Positions 7,790-15,989 of a stretch of 52,369 bases of DNA are shown in pieces. This stretch comes from Streptomyces prunicolor NBRC 13075. Lineage in GTDB: Bacteria; Actinomycetota; Actinomycetes; Streptomycetales; Streptomycetaceae. A program made the position numbers and the translations under genes. The notes under the pieces were generated by a model. That model saw only the letters and a program-made list of their open reading frames with translations, was not told the origin of the DNA and did not search any database. Every line of letters begins with the position of its first letter. Position 1 is the stretch's first letter. Where the stretch lies: positions 1 to 52,369 of the forward strand of contig NZ_BARF01000078.1 in NCBI RefSeq assembly GCF_000367365.1, given 5' to 3'.

Positions 7790-7983
7790 TGCCCGACGAA
7801 GCGGGCGGCCCGGCCAGTCCAGTTGGCCCGGACAACTCCCAAGAGGCCCTGGACAAGCGCCGGTTGGCCGAGGAGACCAGGAACGAGCGCAAGGTCTGGT
7901 ACTTCCTCGGCTACTTCCTCTTCGGCATCCACCTCATCGCCTTCGTGATGATCTACGCGGTGACGCACGCCCCGAACAAGTAG
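7789..7983 (+). CDS. DUF6126-like small single-pass membrane protein
   Basis: 64 residues, starting at the ATG that overlaps the SDR stop codon. A hydrophilic, Asp/Asn-rich N-terminal third is followed by a charged segment (RRLAEETRNERK) and one membrane helix (about 34-56, WYFLGYFLFGIHLIAFVMIY), ending AVTHAPNK. This architecture matches the small actinobacterial DUF6126 family as I remember it. The function is unknown. Coupling to the SDR suggests that it either anchors that enzyme or simply shares its expression. Confidence 0.7.
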   Translation: MPDEAGGPASPVGPDNSQEALDKRRLAEETRNERKVWYFLGYFLFGIHLIAFVMIYAVTHAPNK

Positions 7984-8011
7984 GCGCGGCCCGCCAGTTG
8001 TCGCTCCACTA

Positions 8012-9439
8012 CTACTTGGCCCTCCGCTGCTGGAAGATCCACGCCCTGATGTCCTCGATGGTGTAGGCGATCGGCCACGTCGAGTTGTGCTCGACGCCGT
8101 GGGCATTGGCCTTCCCTCCGGCCAGGGTCGAACCCTTCTTGAACGTGGCGTAGTTGACCGTCGTGCCCTTGGCCGCCATGGCCCTGACGTCCGCGGCGAA
8201 CTCCGCCGCCGTCGACCGGCCGTCCCAAACCGCGCGGCCGACCTTCGTCCCGGCCTTCTCGACGACAGCCATGATGGCGTTCTCTCCGGGACAGGCCTTG
8301 GTGTCGCCCTGCGAGACGGTGACCCAGAGGTTCTTCTTCGCCGGCGGCGCGGCCTGGGCGGCGGGCCACTGGCCGGCGACGACCCATGAGGCCGCGAAGA
8401 GGTCGGGGTACTTGATGTTCAGGCCGAGGGTCATCATCGCGCCCATGGACTGACCTGTGGAGTACAGGCGATCGGTGTCGATGCTGTACTTCGCGGTCAG
8501 TGACCTGACCAGGTCGACCGTGGTGTCGAAGAGCGTCGTCGGCTTGTAGTCGTCGCCGACGACCACCTCCGGGTACTGGGGCGCCAGCACGAACGCCGGG
8601 CGCTCGGCCTGGTCCTCGGGGGCTGCCCAGCACACCGCGCCCAGGCCCTGCACCAGCGTCGCCCGCACCGTGGTGGTGATCAGGCTCGCGTCGTGCATGA
8701 AGAGGACGAGCGGATAGGACTTGGTCCGGTCGTAGTCCTTGGGGATGTAGAGGTTGCAGGGCAGCGACCTGCCGGTCCTCGAGTCCTTGTACGTGAACTG
8801 CTCGAAGTCGTCGACGATCAGGTTCACCGTCCTGCTGGTGGTGACCTTGGTGTCACCCGCGGCGTAGCCGGTGCCGCCGGTGGTCGTGACGGTGCCGGCC
8901 TGGGTGACAGTGCCCTTAGCCGCCTTGATGGTGGCCGGTCCGCCCGTCGAGCCCACCTGCGGACCGGGGATGACGTAGGGGCTGCTCGAAGAGGACGCCG
9001 AGGGCTCGCTCGACTCCGAGACCGAGACCGAGACCGACGGCTGAGCGGTCCCCGGCGCGCCCCCGCCGCCCGACCCCACGCCTCCCCACAGCAGGGCGCT
9101 GTCGTCGTCGGGAGACAGTTCGACGATGACGTACGTGCCGTCGGTGCCCCGATCGGCCGTCGCCGCGCGGGAGTTGGCGTAGACCTTGGTGACCGTACGA
9201 CCCTCGACCTCGAAGGAGGACACCGAGAGCTTGGACGTGTCGATCTCGGTGTCGTACTCGACGGCCACCGCGATGAACTTCTGGCCGTCGCCGTAGACCT
9301 TGGTGATCGCGGTGGCACCTTTGACATGGCCGCTGCCGCTCCCGGAGTCGTCCGAACCCGAGTCACAGGCCGCCAGCCCCGACACAACCACTGCCGACGA
9401 ACCCAGAACCCGCGCTAAGAAAGCGCGCCTTGTCGTCAT
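8012..9439 (-). CDS. Tat-exported lipoprotein with alpha/beta-hydrolase (esterase/depolymerase-like) domain
   Basis: 475 residues from the ATG at 9439 (GAGG about 9 bases upstream; a GTG at 9448 is possible). The N-terminus MTTRRAFLARVL has a twin-arginine signal followed by a lipobox (GLAAC), so the protein is probably exported folded and lipid-anchored. Residues about 35-130 form a beta-rich domain (AVEYDTEID...) and a Ser-rich linker follows. The C-terminal hydrolase has the nucleophile elbow GQSMG with Ser near 331, RSLPCNLYIPKDYD and the LVLFMHDAS oxyanion strand, and a candidate catalytic His in AHGVEHNS. The pattern fits PHB-depolymerase-like or prolyl-oligopeptidase-like secreted esterases. 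It lies 10 bases downstream of the ceramidase-like gene, so the pair is an operon for extracellular ester or amide breakdown. Confidence 0.85.
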   Translation of the reverse strand: MTTRRAFLARVLGSSAVVVSGLAACDSGSDDSGSGSGHVKGATAITKVYGDGQKFIAVAVEYDTEIDTSKLSVSSFEVEGRTVTKVYANSRAATADRGTDGTYVIVELSPDDDSALLWGGVGSGGGGAPGTAQPSVSVSVSESSEPSASSSSSPYVIPGPQVGSTGGPATIKAAKGTVTQAGTVTTTGGTGYAAGDTKVTTSRTVNLIVDDFEQFTYKDSRTGRSLPCNLYIPKDYDRTKSYPLVLFMHDASLITTTVRATLVQGLGAVCWAAPEDQAERPAFVLAPQYPEVVVGDDYKPTTLFDTTVDLVRSLTAKYSIDTDRLYSTGQSMGAMMTLGLNIKYPDLFAASWVVAGQWPAAQAAPPAKKNLWVTVSQGDTKACPGENAIMAVVEKAGTKVGRAVWDGRSTAAEFAADVRAMAAKGTTVNYATFKKGSTLAGGKANAHGVEHNSTWPIAYTIEDIRAWIFQQRRAK

Positions 9440-9449
9440 TTTCCACACC

Positions 9450-10817
9450 TCAGTTCAGGGACTTGATAATGCGCCCGATTCGGGAGGCCGCCTTCTCCGC
9501 GGTGCCCTCGATATAGAAGCCGTCGACCGCCGCATAGGTGACGTGGTCGAAATTCCATTTGTCGGGCATGTTCTTGGCGCCGCCCTCGAACATCGACATG
9601 ACGAACGTGCTGGAAAAGGACGAGTTCTCACGGATCGAGGTCGCGGTCGTGGTGGACAACTCCGGCTCCACACCCGCGAAGACACCCTTGCCGACCTGGA
9701 AGACCCAGAGCGGCACCTGGGCGGTGCCGGTGGGCGTGAAGGTGACGGCCTTGGTGGGCGCGCCGGCCTGCGGGCCGGTGACCTGGGTGGTGGTGATGTC
9801 GTCGGTGACCAGCCGCACCACGACCTGCTTGCCGCTCTCGTACTTGCCGATCCCCTGCGCCACCCGCACGATCTCGTTCCCGAGCCGCTCGCCCTGCGCG
9901 GTCAGCAGCGCGAACCCGGCGTCGTGCAGATCGACGCCGTAGGTCCAGCCCTTGTCCTTGTCGATCGTGTACCGCTTCGAGCGGTACGCCGGGAACTGGT
10001 CACCGCACGCGCCCACCAGCCAGAACCCGACGGCACCGGGGTACTGCGCCTCGACGTGCGTCATGGCCGCACCGGCGAGGTCGGCGGAGATCGGCAGGGT
10101 GCCGTCGGCCATGACGGAGTCCTGCATCACGCACGACTGCACGTTGTAGTTGGCCAGGATGGCGATCGGGTTGCCGTCGAGGTCGTTGAACCGGGCGACG
10201 TACACGCCCTTGTCCGAGGGCAGTTGCTCGTTCACACCGAGCCAATAGCCGTCGGCGGTGAGGACGTTGCGGTTCACGTTGACGTCAACTCGACCGGAGC
10301 CGTAGCCGACCTCGGCGTCCTGGAGGTTCTTCACGGCGTCGGCGACGGCGGACTTGGTGGCGCCGACGATGTTCTGCACATACGCGGCGGCCCCGGCCGA
10401 GGACGAACTCGCCTGCACATGCGGCGCGGAGAAGCAGTGCGTGACGGTGACCATGATGTTCGCGGCGGCGATACCGGTCGCCGCGGTGATGGCGTCCCGC
10501 ATCAGCGCGATCGCCTCCGCGCTGATCGAGGTCAGGTCCAGCACGGCCAGCGCGATACTCCGGGACCCGGACTCCACCAGCAGGACACGGACGTTCAGGT
10601 CGTCGTGCACGGCGGTGAAGTTGTCCAGCGGCAACAGCGAGGCGGCGGGCGTGAACGCGGCCTTGCCGACACCGACCTTCAGCCCGCCGGAAGCCTTCGT
10701 GGCGGCCTGGGCCGAGGTGACACTGCCGAGGGCGGTCGCCGCAAGGACGCCGACCGCCCCGGCGGCCACCACGGTCCGCCGGCTCAACTCACTCTGATTC
10801 TGCTGCCGCTCAAGCAT
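9450..10817 (-). CDS. Secreted neutral/alkaline ceramidase N-terminal-domain-like protein
   Basis: 455 residues from the ATG at 10817, which has GGAGGACAGCAC directly upstream. SRRTVVAAGAVGVLAATALG followed by AQA-AT is a Tat signal peptide with a signal-peptidase I site, so the product is secreted. The mature part begins KVGVGKAAFTPAAS and includes TVTHCFSAPHVQ, a variant of the metal-binding H-x-H region of neutral ceramidases, then NYNVQSCVM and GACGDQFPAYRSK, which parallel the catalytic domain's conserved strands. It lacks the C-terminal immunoglobulin-like domain of full ceramidases, and the replacement of one His of T-H-T-H-S-G-P by Cys makes the activity uncertain. It is first in the operon with the lipoprotein esterase. 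Confidence 0.75.
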   Translation of the reverse strand: MLERQQNQSELSRRTVVAAGAVGVLAATALGSVTSAQAATKASGGLKVGVGKAAFTPAASLLPLDNFTAVHDDLNVRVLLVESGSRSIALAVLDLTSISAEAIALMRDAITAATGIAAANIMVTVTHCFSAPHVQASSSSAGAAAYVQNIVGATKSAVADAVKNLQDAEVGYGSGRVDVNVNRNVLTADGYWLGVNEQLPSDKGVYVARFNDLDGNPIAILANYNVQSCVMQDSVMADGTLPISADLAGAAMTHVEAQYPGAVGFWLVGACGDQFPAYRSKRYTIDKDKGWTYGVDLHDAGFALLTAQGERLGNEIVRVAQGIGKYESGKQVVVRLVTDDITTTQVTGPQAGAPTKAVTFTPTGTAQVPLWVFQVGKGVFAGVEPELSTTTATSIRENSSFSSTFVMSMFEGGAKNMPDKWNFDHVTYAAVDGFYIEGTAEKAASRIGRIIKSLN

Positions 10818-11034
10818 GTGCTGTCCTCCGAGACGCTGCGGGTGGGGGTTGGATGAACTCCCGGGCAGCATCACAGCGAATTTCGAGGCCAGCAATGAGG
10901 GGCGCGTGCAACCAATGCTTTCGCTGATCGAGCGCGTGAATGGAGAACGCATTTGACGTGCGACGGCGACGGAAATCCACAGCAATAGGCCGCGAATTCA
11001 CAGCGATCTCAGAGGAGTTGCGGAGCTGCGGAGC
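10818..11034. other. Intergenic region between rtcB and the ceramidase-like operon
   Basis: This 217-base stretch holds no convincing gene. It must contain the promoter of the ceramidase-like operon. On the minus strand the octamer-like motif (C/T)GCTGTG(A/G) recurs three times (around 10871-10880, 10980 and 11001), a weak candidate operator. Near 11020 there is a short TTGCGGAGC/TGCGGAGC direct repeat. No hairpin terminator is obvious for rtcB. Confidence 0.35.
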
Positions 11035-12228
11035 TCAGCCCTTCACGCACACGACCTGCTTCAGCTTCGCCACGACCTCGACAAGGTCCCGCTGCTGATC
11101 GATGACCTGCTCGATCGGCTTGTACGCGCCCGGGATCTCGTCCACGACGCCGGAGTCCTTACGGCACTCCACACCCCGTGTCTGCTCCTCCAGGTCCTTC
11201 ACCGAGAAGCGACGCTTGGCCGCGTTACGGCTCATGCGCCGACCGGCGCCGTGCGAGGCCGAGTTGAAGGACTTCTCGTTGCCGAGGCCCTTCACGATGT
11301 ACGAGCCGGTGCCCATCGAGCCCGGGATGATCCCGTACTCGCCGGAGCCGGCGCGGATCGCTCCCTTACGGGTGACCAGCAGGTCGACGCCCTCGTACCG
11401 CTCCTCGCTCACGTAGTTGTGGTGGCACGAGATCTCGGCGTCGAAGGTCGGCTTCGCCTTCTTGAACTCCTTGCGGATCACGTCCTTCAGGAGCGCCATC
11501 ATGATCGTGCGGTTGTACTTCGCGTACTCCTGCGCCCAGAACAGGTCGTTGCGGTACGCCGCCATCTGCGGGGTGTCCGCGATGAAGACGGCGAGATCAC
11601 GGTCGACCAGGCCCTGGTTGTGCGGGAGCTTCTGGGCCGTACCGATGTGATGCTCGGCCAGTTCCTTGCCGATGTTCCGGGATCCGGAGTGGAGCATGAG
11701 CCAGACCGAACCGTCGCCATCTATGCACACTTCTGTGAAGTGGTTTCCGGATCCGAGCGTTCCCATCTGCTTTTGTGCACGTTCCTGACGGAATTTGACC
11801 GCTTCGGCAACCCCGTCGAACCGCCCCCAGAAGTCGTCCCACCCCCCAGTAGCCAGCCCGTAGAACCGCCCCGGCTCCACCGGGCTGTCATGCATCCCCC
11901 GCCCCACCGGAATCGCCTGCTCGATCTTCGACCGCAGCCGCGACAGATCGCCGGGAAGATCGTTCGCCGTGAGTGACGTCTTCACCGCGGACATTCCGCA
12001 GCCGATGTCGACCCCCACCGCCGCCGGGCACACCGCGCCCTGCATCGCGATGACCGAACCGACCGTCGCACCCTTGCCGTAGTGCACGTCCGGCATGACT
12101 GCCAGGCCCTTGATCCACGGCAGGGTCGCGACGTTGCGCAGCTGCTGGAGCGCGCCCTCCTCGACCGACGCCGGGTCGGCCCACATGCGGATCGGGACCT
12201 TCGCGCCCGGCATTTCCACGTACGACAT
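11035..12228 (-). CDS. rtcB: RtcB family RNA 3'-phosphate/5'-hydroxyl ligase
   Basis: 397 residues from the ATG at 12228, which has GAGGACGAT upstream (the frame is open for 13 more codons). The fold signatures are in order: MPDVHYGKGATVGSVIA, GVDIGCGMSA with the metal-binding Asp and Cys, GSGNHFTEV, LHSGSRNIG, SCHHNYVSEE, and GAIRAGSGEYGIIPGSMGTG. SHGAGRRMSRNAAKRRF contains the histidine that is guanylylated in characterised RtcB proteins. The enzyme is a Mn/GTP-dependent ligase that seals RNA 2',3'-cyclic-phosphate and 5'-OH ends and works in RNA repair in the cytoplasm. No archease or rtcA/rtcR gene is adjacent, so this is a stand-alone copy, as is usual in actinomycetes. Confidence 0.95.
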   Translation of the reverse strand: MSYVEMPGAKVPIRMWADPASVEEGALQQLRNVATLPWIKGLAVMPDVHYGKGATVGSVIAMQGAVCPAAVGVDIGCGMSAVKTSLTANDLPGDLSRLRSKIEQAIPVGRGMHDSPVEPGRFYGLATGGWDDFWGRFDGVAEAVKFRQERAQKQMGTLGSGNHFTEVCIDGDGSVWLMLHSGSRNIGKELAEHHIGTAQKLPHNQGLVDRDLAVFIADTPQMAAYRNDLFWAQEYAKYNRTIMMALLKDVIRKEFKKAKPTFDAEISCHHNYVSEERYEGVDLLVTRKGAIRAGSGEYGIIPGSMGTGSYIVKGLGNEKSFNSASHGAGRRMSRNAAKRRFSVKDLEEQTRGVECRKDSGVVDEIPGAYKPIEQVIDQQRDLVEVVAKLKQVVCVKG

Positions 12229-12510
12229 ATCGTCCTCATTCCCCCGTGGGTAATCAAAAAAGCTCAAAAGCCATACATCGCAAAACCGGCGCCAAGGTCA
12301 ACGAAAGGGACAGCGGACCGGCGTCAACAGCTGTACGTGCGATAGACATTGTCTCCAGGGGGTCCCCCGGTGCGGCAAGCGATTAACCAGCGGGGACACT
12401 GGCAGACCCTGGATCGTTGAAGGGGTCGAGGGGCGCGGAACACAGCCGACACCCCCCACCCCGCAACCGTCCGAACACTCACCCGACACCCCGTCGAGAG
12501 GAGCCCGACC

Positions 12511-13413
12511 GTGCAGCGGAAGGCCTACGTACCCGGCACCGCCGCGCTCCTCGTGGCGCTGCTGGCCGGCTGCACGAGCGGCTCGGCCGACAGCGGTACG
12601 ACGGACGACGCGAACCCGGGCGAGGCCGGTACGGCGACGGCGGTGGCCCAGCCCGGCAAGTACCGCACGCTTCCGGAGCCCTGCGGCGTGGTCGGCCACG
12701 GCACGCTGGACTCCCTGCTCCCCGGTATCAAGCAGATCACGGACGCGGAGCAGCGCGAGACGGCGTACGCGGGCGAGGCGACGCTGACGTACGACACGGA
12801 CCGCAAGGTGGGCTGCCGGTGGAAGGTGGAGTCCACGGACGCGACCGACCATCTGCTGGTCGACTTCGAGCGGGTGGTGTCCTACGAGAACGCCGTGAGC
12901 GACGACAACCAGGCGCAGACGATCTTCGCGACGAAGCAGACGGCGGCGGATCTCCCGGAGCCGACGGCGAGCGCCACGGCGTCGGACTCCGCGTCGGGGT
13001 CGGACTCGGCATCGGCGTCCGGGGCCGGGGCCGGATCGGCGTCGGATTCCGCGACGCCCTCCAGTTCCGCCTCCGCCACCCCATCGTCCTCCGCCACCTC
13101 CTCGACCTCGTCCTCCACGTCCGCCTCCGGCTCGACCTCCGCCTCCTCTTCCGTCTCCGCCTCCCCCACCGGACTCCAGCCCCGCACCCTCTCCGATCTC
13201 GGCGACGAGGCGTTCCTCGACGACGCGTTGAGCAGTTCGGGTTCGACGGCGCGGCAGCGCACGGTGACTGTGGTGTTTCGCACGTCCAACGTGATTGTGA
13301 CCATCGAGTACGAGGAGCAGCCGGCGACCGTCGGTGTCGTGCCGGACAGCCAGAAGATGCAGGACAGGGCGCGGAAACTGGCCGCGCAGCTGGCCGACTC
13401 GCTCAACGGTTAG
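12511..13413 (+). CDS. DUF3558 domain lipoprotein (Ser-rich linker)
   Basis: 300 residues from a GTG at 12511 with GAGAGGAG seven bases upstream. The N-terminus has a lipoprotein signal ending LLAGC (Cys about 21). The DUF3558 domain is recognised by KYRTLPEPCGVVGHGTLDSL and a second Cys in KVGCRWKVE, the pair that typically forms a disulphide. It is interrupted by a long low-complexity insert of Ser/Ala/Thr (about 150-215), after which RTLSDLGDEAFLDD and VRNTxV-like strands resume. It should be a cell-surface lipoprotein of unknown function. It is followed by a shorter paralogue on the same strand, and both begin with the same K(Y/K)LPEPC motif. Confidence 0.85.
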   Translation: MQRKAYVPGTAALLVALLAGCTSGSADSGTTDDANPGEAGTATAVAQPGKYRTLPEPCGVVGHGTLDSLLPGIKQITDAEQRETAYAGEATLTYDTDRKVGCRWKVESTDATDHLLVDFERVVSYENAVSDDNQAQTIFATKQTAADLPEPTASATASDSASGSDSASASGAGAGSASDSATPSSSASATPSSSATSSTSSSTSASGSTSASSSVSASPTGLQPRTLSDLGDEAFLDDALSSSGSTARQRTVTVVFRTSNVIVTIEYEEQPATVGVVPDSQKMQDRARKLAAQLADSLNG

Positions 13414-13531
13414 GGCGTTCGGGAGGGCCGTTCGCGGGGTCCCGCAAAGCCCGTGAACGGAGACCGCACAGCTGACTCACCGCGTACCGTGGCCCCTCGG
13501 ACCCGATCCGACGGCAGGAACCACGAGCGTC

Positions 13532-14401
13532 ATGAGTGAAGGAACCATGCATCAACCAGCACAGCGAGAGCACAGTGACCAGCAGCGGGCGAAGCGTCTG
13601 AGCCGCCTCCTTGTCTGCGCGGCCGCCGTCCCGGTGATGCTGATCGCGGCCGGCTGCTCCTCGGACTCCGGCTCCGGCGACGGCGCGGGCAAGGAGACGG
13701 CGGGCCTCGGTGCGACGACTTCCGCCGACGCCACCGCCGCTCCGACGGTGCAGGCGGCGGCGTACAAGAAGCTGCCCGAGCCGTGTGCGGTGCTGTCGAA
13801 GAAGACGTTGACCGAACTGGTGCCGAAGGGCGCCAAGTCCGGCAAGGAGGGCACGTCCAGCGACGTTGCGTCGCGCGGCAGTTGCTCCTGGACGAGCCTG
13901 GACAACAACGGGGTCAAGGGTTCGCAGTTCCGCTGGCTGAACGTGTCGTTGCTGCGCTTCGACTCCTCGCAGACGCAGGGCGAGGGCGACAAGCTGGCCG
14001 CCGCGTACTACGCGAAGCAGGTGCAGGAGGCGCAGGCCGTCACCGGCGCGAAGAACGCCAAGTCGGCGCCGGTCGCGGGTGCGGGCGACGAGGCCACGGC
14101 GGTGCGCTACGACCTGAAGAAGAAGGAAGGCGCCTTCAAGCAGCAGACGGTGGTGGCGCGGGTCGAGAACGTGGTCGTCACGATCGACTACAACGGCGCG
14201 GGCCTCGCGGGCGAGAAGACGCCGAGCGCGGACACGCTGACGAAGGCGGCGGAGAAGGCCGTGAAGGAGGCGGTGGCGGCGGTCACGTCGGCCAACGGCA
14301 CCGGAAGCGACACCGGCGCCTCCCCCTCTTCCCCGTCCTCCTCCTCGCCCTCCAAGACCGCGAGCGCCTCTCCTTCCCCGTCGGCCACGAAGAAGAGCTG
14401 A
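13532..14401 (+). CDS. DUF3558 domain lipoprotein (paralogue)
   Basis: 289 residues if started at the ATG at 13532; the in-frame ATG at 13547 (MHQPAQREHS) directly follows GAAGGAACC and is an equal alternative. The signal peptide ends VMLIAAGCSS, a lipobox with Cys near 43. The DUF3558 domain follows: AYKKLPEPCAVLSKKTLTEL, then RGSCSWTSLDN with the second Cys, and TAVRYDLKKKEGAF. The final 35 residues are a Ser/Pro-rich tail. It appears to be a tandem paralogue of the gene at 12511-13413, but its low-complexity part is at the C-terminus rather than inside the domain. A strong hairpin terminator at 14459-14488 closes this unit. Confidence 0.85.
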   Translation: MSEGTMHQPAQREHSDQQRAKRLSRLLVCAAAVPVMLIAAGCSSDSGSGDGAGKETAGLGATTSADATAAPTVQAAAYKKLPEPCAVLSKKTLTELVPKGAKSGKEGTSSDVASRGSCSWTSLDNNGVKGSQFRWLNVSLLRFDSSQTQGEGDKLAAAYYAKQVQEAQAVTGAKNAKSAPVAGAGDEATAVRYDLKKKEGAFKQQTVVARVENVVVTIDYNGAGLAGEKTPSADTLTKAAEKAVKEAVAAVTSANGTGSDTGASPSSPSSSSPSKTASASPSPSATKKS

Positions 14402-14458
14402 CCGTCACATCCACATCACGTTCGGGCCTCAACTCGCAGGTCAATGAAGCGTTTTGAC

Positions 14459-14488
14459 GGAGCCCGGCCCCTTCGCGGGCCGGGCTCC
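14459..14488. terminator. Hairpin terminator after the DUF3558 pair
   Basis: GGAGCCCGGCCC (14459-14470) and GGGCCGGGCTCC (14477-14488) form a perfect 12-bp stem with a six-base loop, 58 bases after the lipoprotein stop. There is no U-tract, as is common for Streptomyces terminators. Confidence 0.8.
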
Positions 14489-14529
14489 TGACAGACCGGC
14501 ACCCAGGACGCCGCACACATGTGCCACCC

Positions 14530-14543
14530 TGTTGCGCGCAACA
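14530..14543. promoter_or_regulatory. 14-bp perfect palindrome upstream of the DUF2637 gene
   Basis: TGTTGCGCGCAACA is a perfect palindrome 24 bases before the GTG start of the next gene, between the upstream terminator and the ribosome site. Its position suits a repressor operator. Confidence 0.45.
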
Positions 14544-14567
14544 ACATGTAAGGGGAGGGGAGTCCGG

Positions 14568-15941
14568 GTGTCCGCGCCCATTCAGCTCACACGTATGCAC
14601 CGGGTGCTCATCGGCGTGGTGGTCTCCGGTGCGGTCGTCATCGCCGGTATCGGCTTCGCCGGTTCGTACGCCGCCGTGCGCGAACTCGCCCTGAAAAAGG
14701 GCTTCGGGAACTTCGCGTACGTCTTCCCGATCGGCATCGACGCGGGTATCTGCGTCCTGCTCGCCCTCGATCTGCTTCTGACCTGGATCAGGATCCCCTT
14801 CCCGCTGTTGCGTCAGACGGCGTGGCTGCTGACGGTCGCGACGATCGCGTTCAACGGCGCGGCGGCCTGGCCGGACCCGCTGGGTGTCGGCATGCACGCG
14901 GTGATCCCGATCCTGTTCGTGGTCTCCGTCGAGGCGGCCCGGCACGCGATCGGCCGGATCGCCGACATCACGGCCGACAAGCACATGGAGGGCGTCCGCC
15001 TCACCCGCTGGCTGCTCTCGCCCATCCCGACGTTCCTGCTCTGGCGCCGCATGAAGCTGTGGGAGCTGCGCTCCTACGAGCAGGTCATCAAGCTGGAGCA
15101 GGACCGCCTCGTCTACCAGGCCCGCCTGCACTCCCGCTTCGGCCGCGCCTGGCGCCGCAAGGCCCCGGTGGAGTCGATGATGCCGCTGCGCCTGGCCCGC
15201 TACGGCGTCCCCCTCGCGGAGACGGCCCCCTCGGGCCTGGCCGCGGCGGGCATCGAACCCGTACTGCTGCCCCCCGCCCCGCAGTTGGAGCCGGCTCGCG
15301 AGCCGGAGCAGCCGGCGGCACCGGCCGTCCAGAACGCCCCGGCACCGGTCCGCGAGCAGCTCCCCGCCGTCGAGGCGCACCAGCAGCCCGAGCAGCCGGC
15401 GGACCGCCCCGAGCCGCAGAGCCAGTGGCTCCAGGCGCGGGACCCGCAGACGGTGGCGTACCAGGGCGGCTACGACCCGACGTACGACCCGGACTCGGCC
15501 TACCGCCAGTGGTACGCGGAGCAGCAGCAGGCCGAGCAGTTCCAGCAGTACGAGGAGGAGCAGCAGCGGTTCGAACGGCAACAGCAGCCGTTCCCGCAGC
15601 AGCAGGCATTCCGGCAGGAGGAGGCGTTCCAGCAGCAGGAGGAGGAGCCCGCTCCGGCCCCTGAGCCCTCCATGGAGGACACCGGTACCTTCCAGATCCC
15701 GGCAGGTCCCGGTCGTATGCGGGAGATGGGAGCGGGGGGTGGCACGGAGCCGACCGACGAAGACTTCTTTCTCGTCTTCAAGAAGTCGATAAACGGCAGC
15801 GGCTACCCCACCTCGGGCCAGTTCAGGGACGACGTGGAAGCGACCTACGGCATCACGATCCCGTCACGCGACGCCGACCGGATGGTCAGCCGCTTCACCA
15901 CCCGTCACGCAGCACAACTCGAAGAAGAACACATCGCCTGA
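14568..15941 (+). CDS. DUF2637 membrane protein with Gln-rich linker and C-terminal helical domain
   Basis: 457 residues from the GTG at 14568, behind AGGGGAGGGG; the open frame upstream crosses the terminator hairpin and is not credible. Residues about 8-125 contain four membrane segments with GIDAGICVLLALDLLLTWIR and AWPDPLGVGMHAVIPILFVV, the DUF2637 (SpdB-like) signature. A cytoplasmic Pro/Glu/Gln-rich region (about 220-385) with many Q-Q runs follows. The last 60 residues (TDEDFFLVFKKSI...YPTSGQFRDDV...MVSRFTTRH) look like a small winged-helix-type DNA-binding domain. Related SpdB/DUF2637 proteins occur in plasmid transfer and in chromosomal replicative contexts, but no transfer genes are adjacent here. 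Confidence 0.8.
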   Translation: MSAPIQLTRMHRVLIGVVVSGAVVIAGIGFAGSYAAVRELALKKGFGNFAYVFPIGIDAGICVLLALDLLLTWIRIPFPLLRQTAWLLTVATIAFNGAAAWPDPLGVGMHAVIPILFVVSVEAARHAIGRIADITADKHMEGVRLTRWLLSPIPTFLLWRRMKLWELRSYEQVIKLEQDRLVYQARLHSRFGRAWRRKAPVESMMPLRLARYGVPLAETAPSGLAAAGIEPVLLPPAPQLEPAREPEQPAAPAVQNAPAPVREQLPAVEAHQQPEQPADRPEPQSQWLQARDPQTVAYQGGYDPTYDPDSAYRQWYAEQQQAEQFQQYEEEQQRFERQQQPFPQQQAFRQEEAFQQQEEEPAPAPEPSMEDTGTFQIPAGPGRMREMGAGGGTEPTDEDFFLVFKKSINGSGYPTSGQFRDDVEATYGITIPSRDADRMVSRFTTRHAAQLEEEHIA

Positions 15942-15947
15942 AACGAC

Positions 15948-15975
15948 CGAAGGGCCCTCGCAAGAGGGCCCTTCG
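15948..15975. terminator. Bidirectional hairpin terminator between the DUF2637 gene and lysS
   Basis: CGAAGGGCCCTC (15948-15959) and GAGGGCCCTTCG (15964-15975) form a perfect 12-bp stem closed by a GCAA tetraloop. It lies between convergent genes ending at 15941 and 15990, so it can serve both. Confidence 0.88.
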
Positions 15976-15989
15976 TCGTTGCGGTGTTC

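Noticed and set aside
14454..14567. Upstream extension of the DUF2637 protein
   Set aside because: The extra 38 codons would include a terminator-like hairpin and a palindrome, and the GTG at 14568 has a strong ribosome site.
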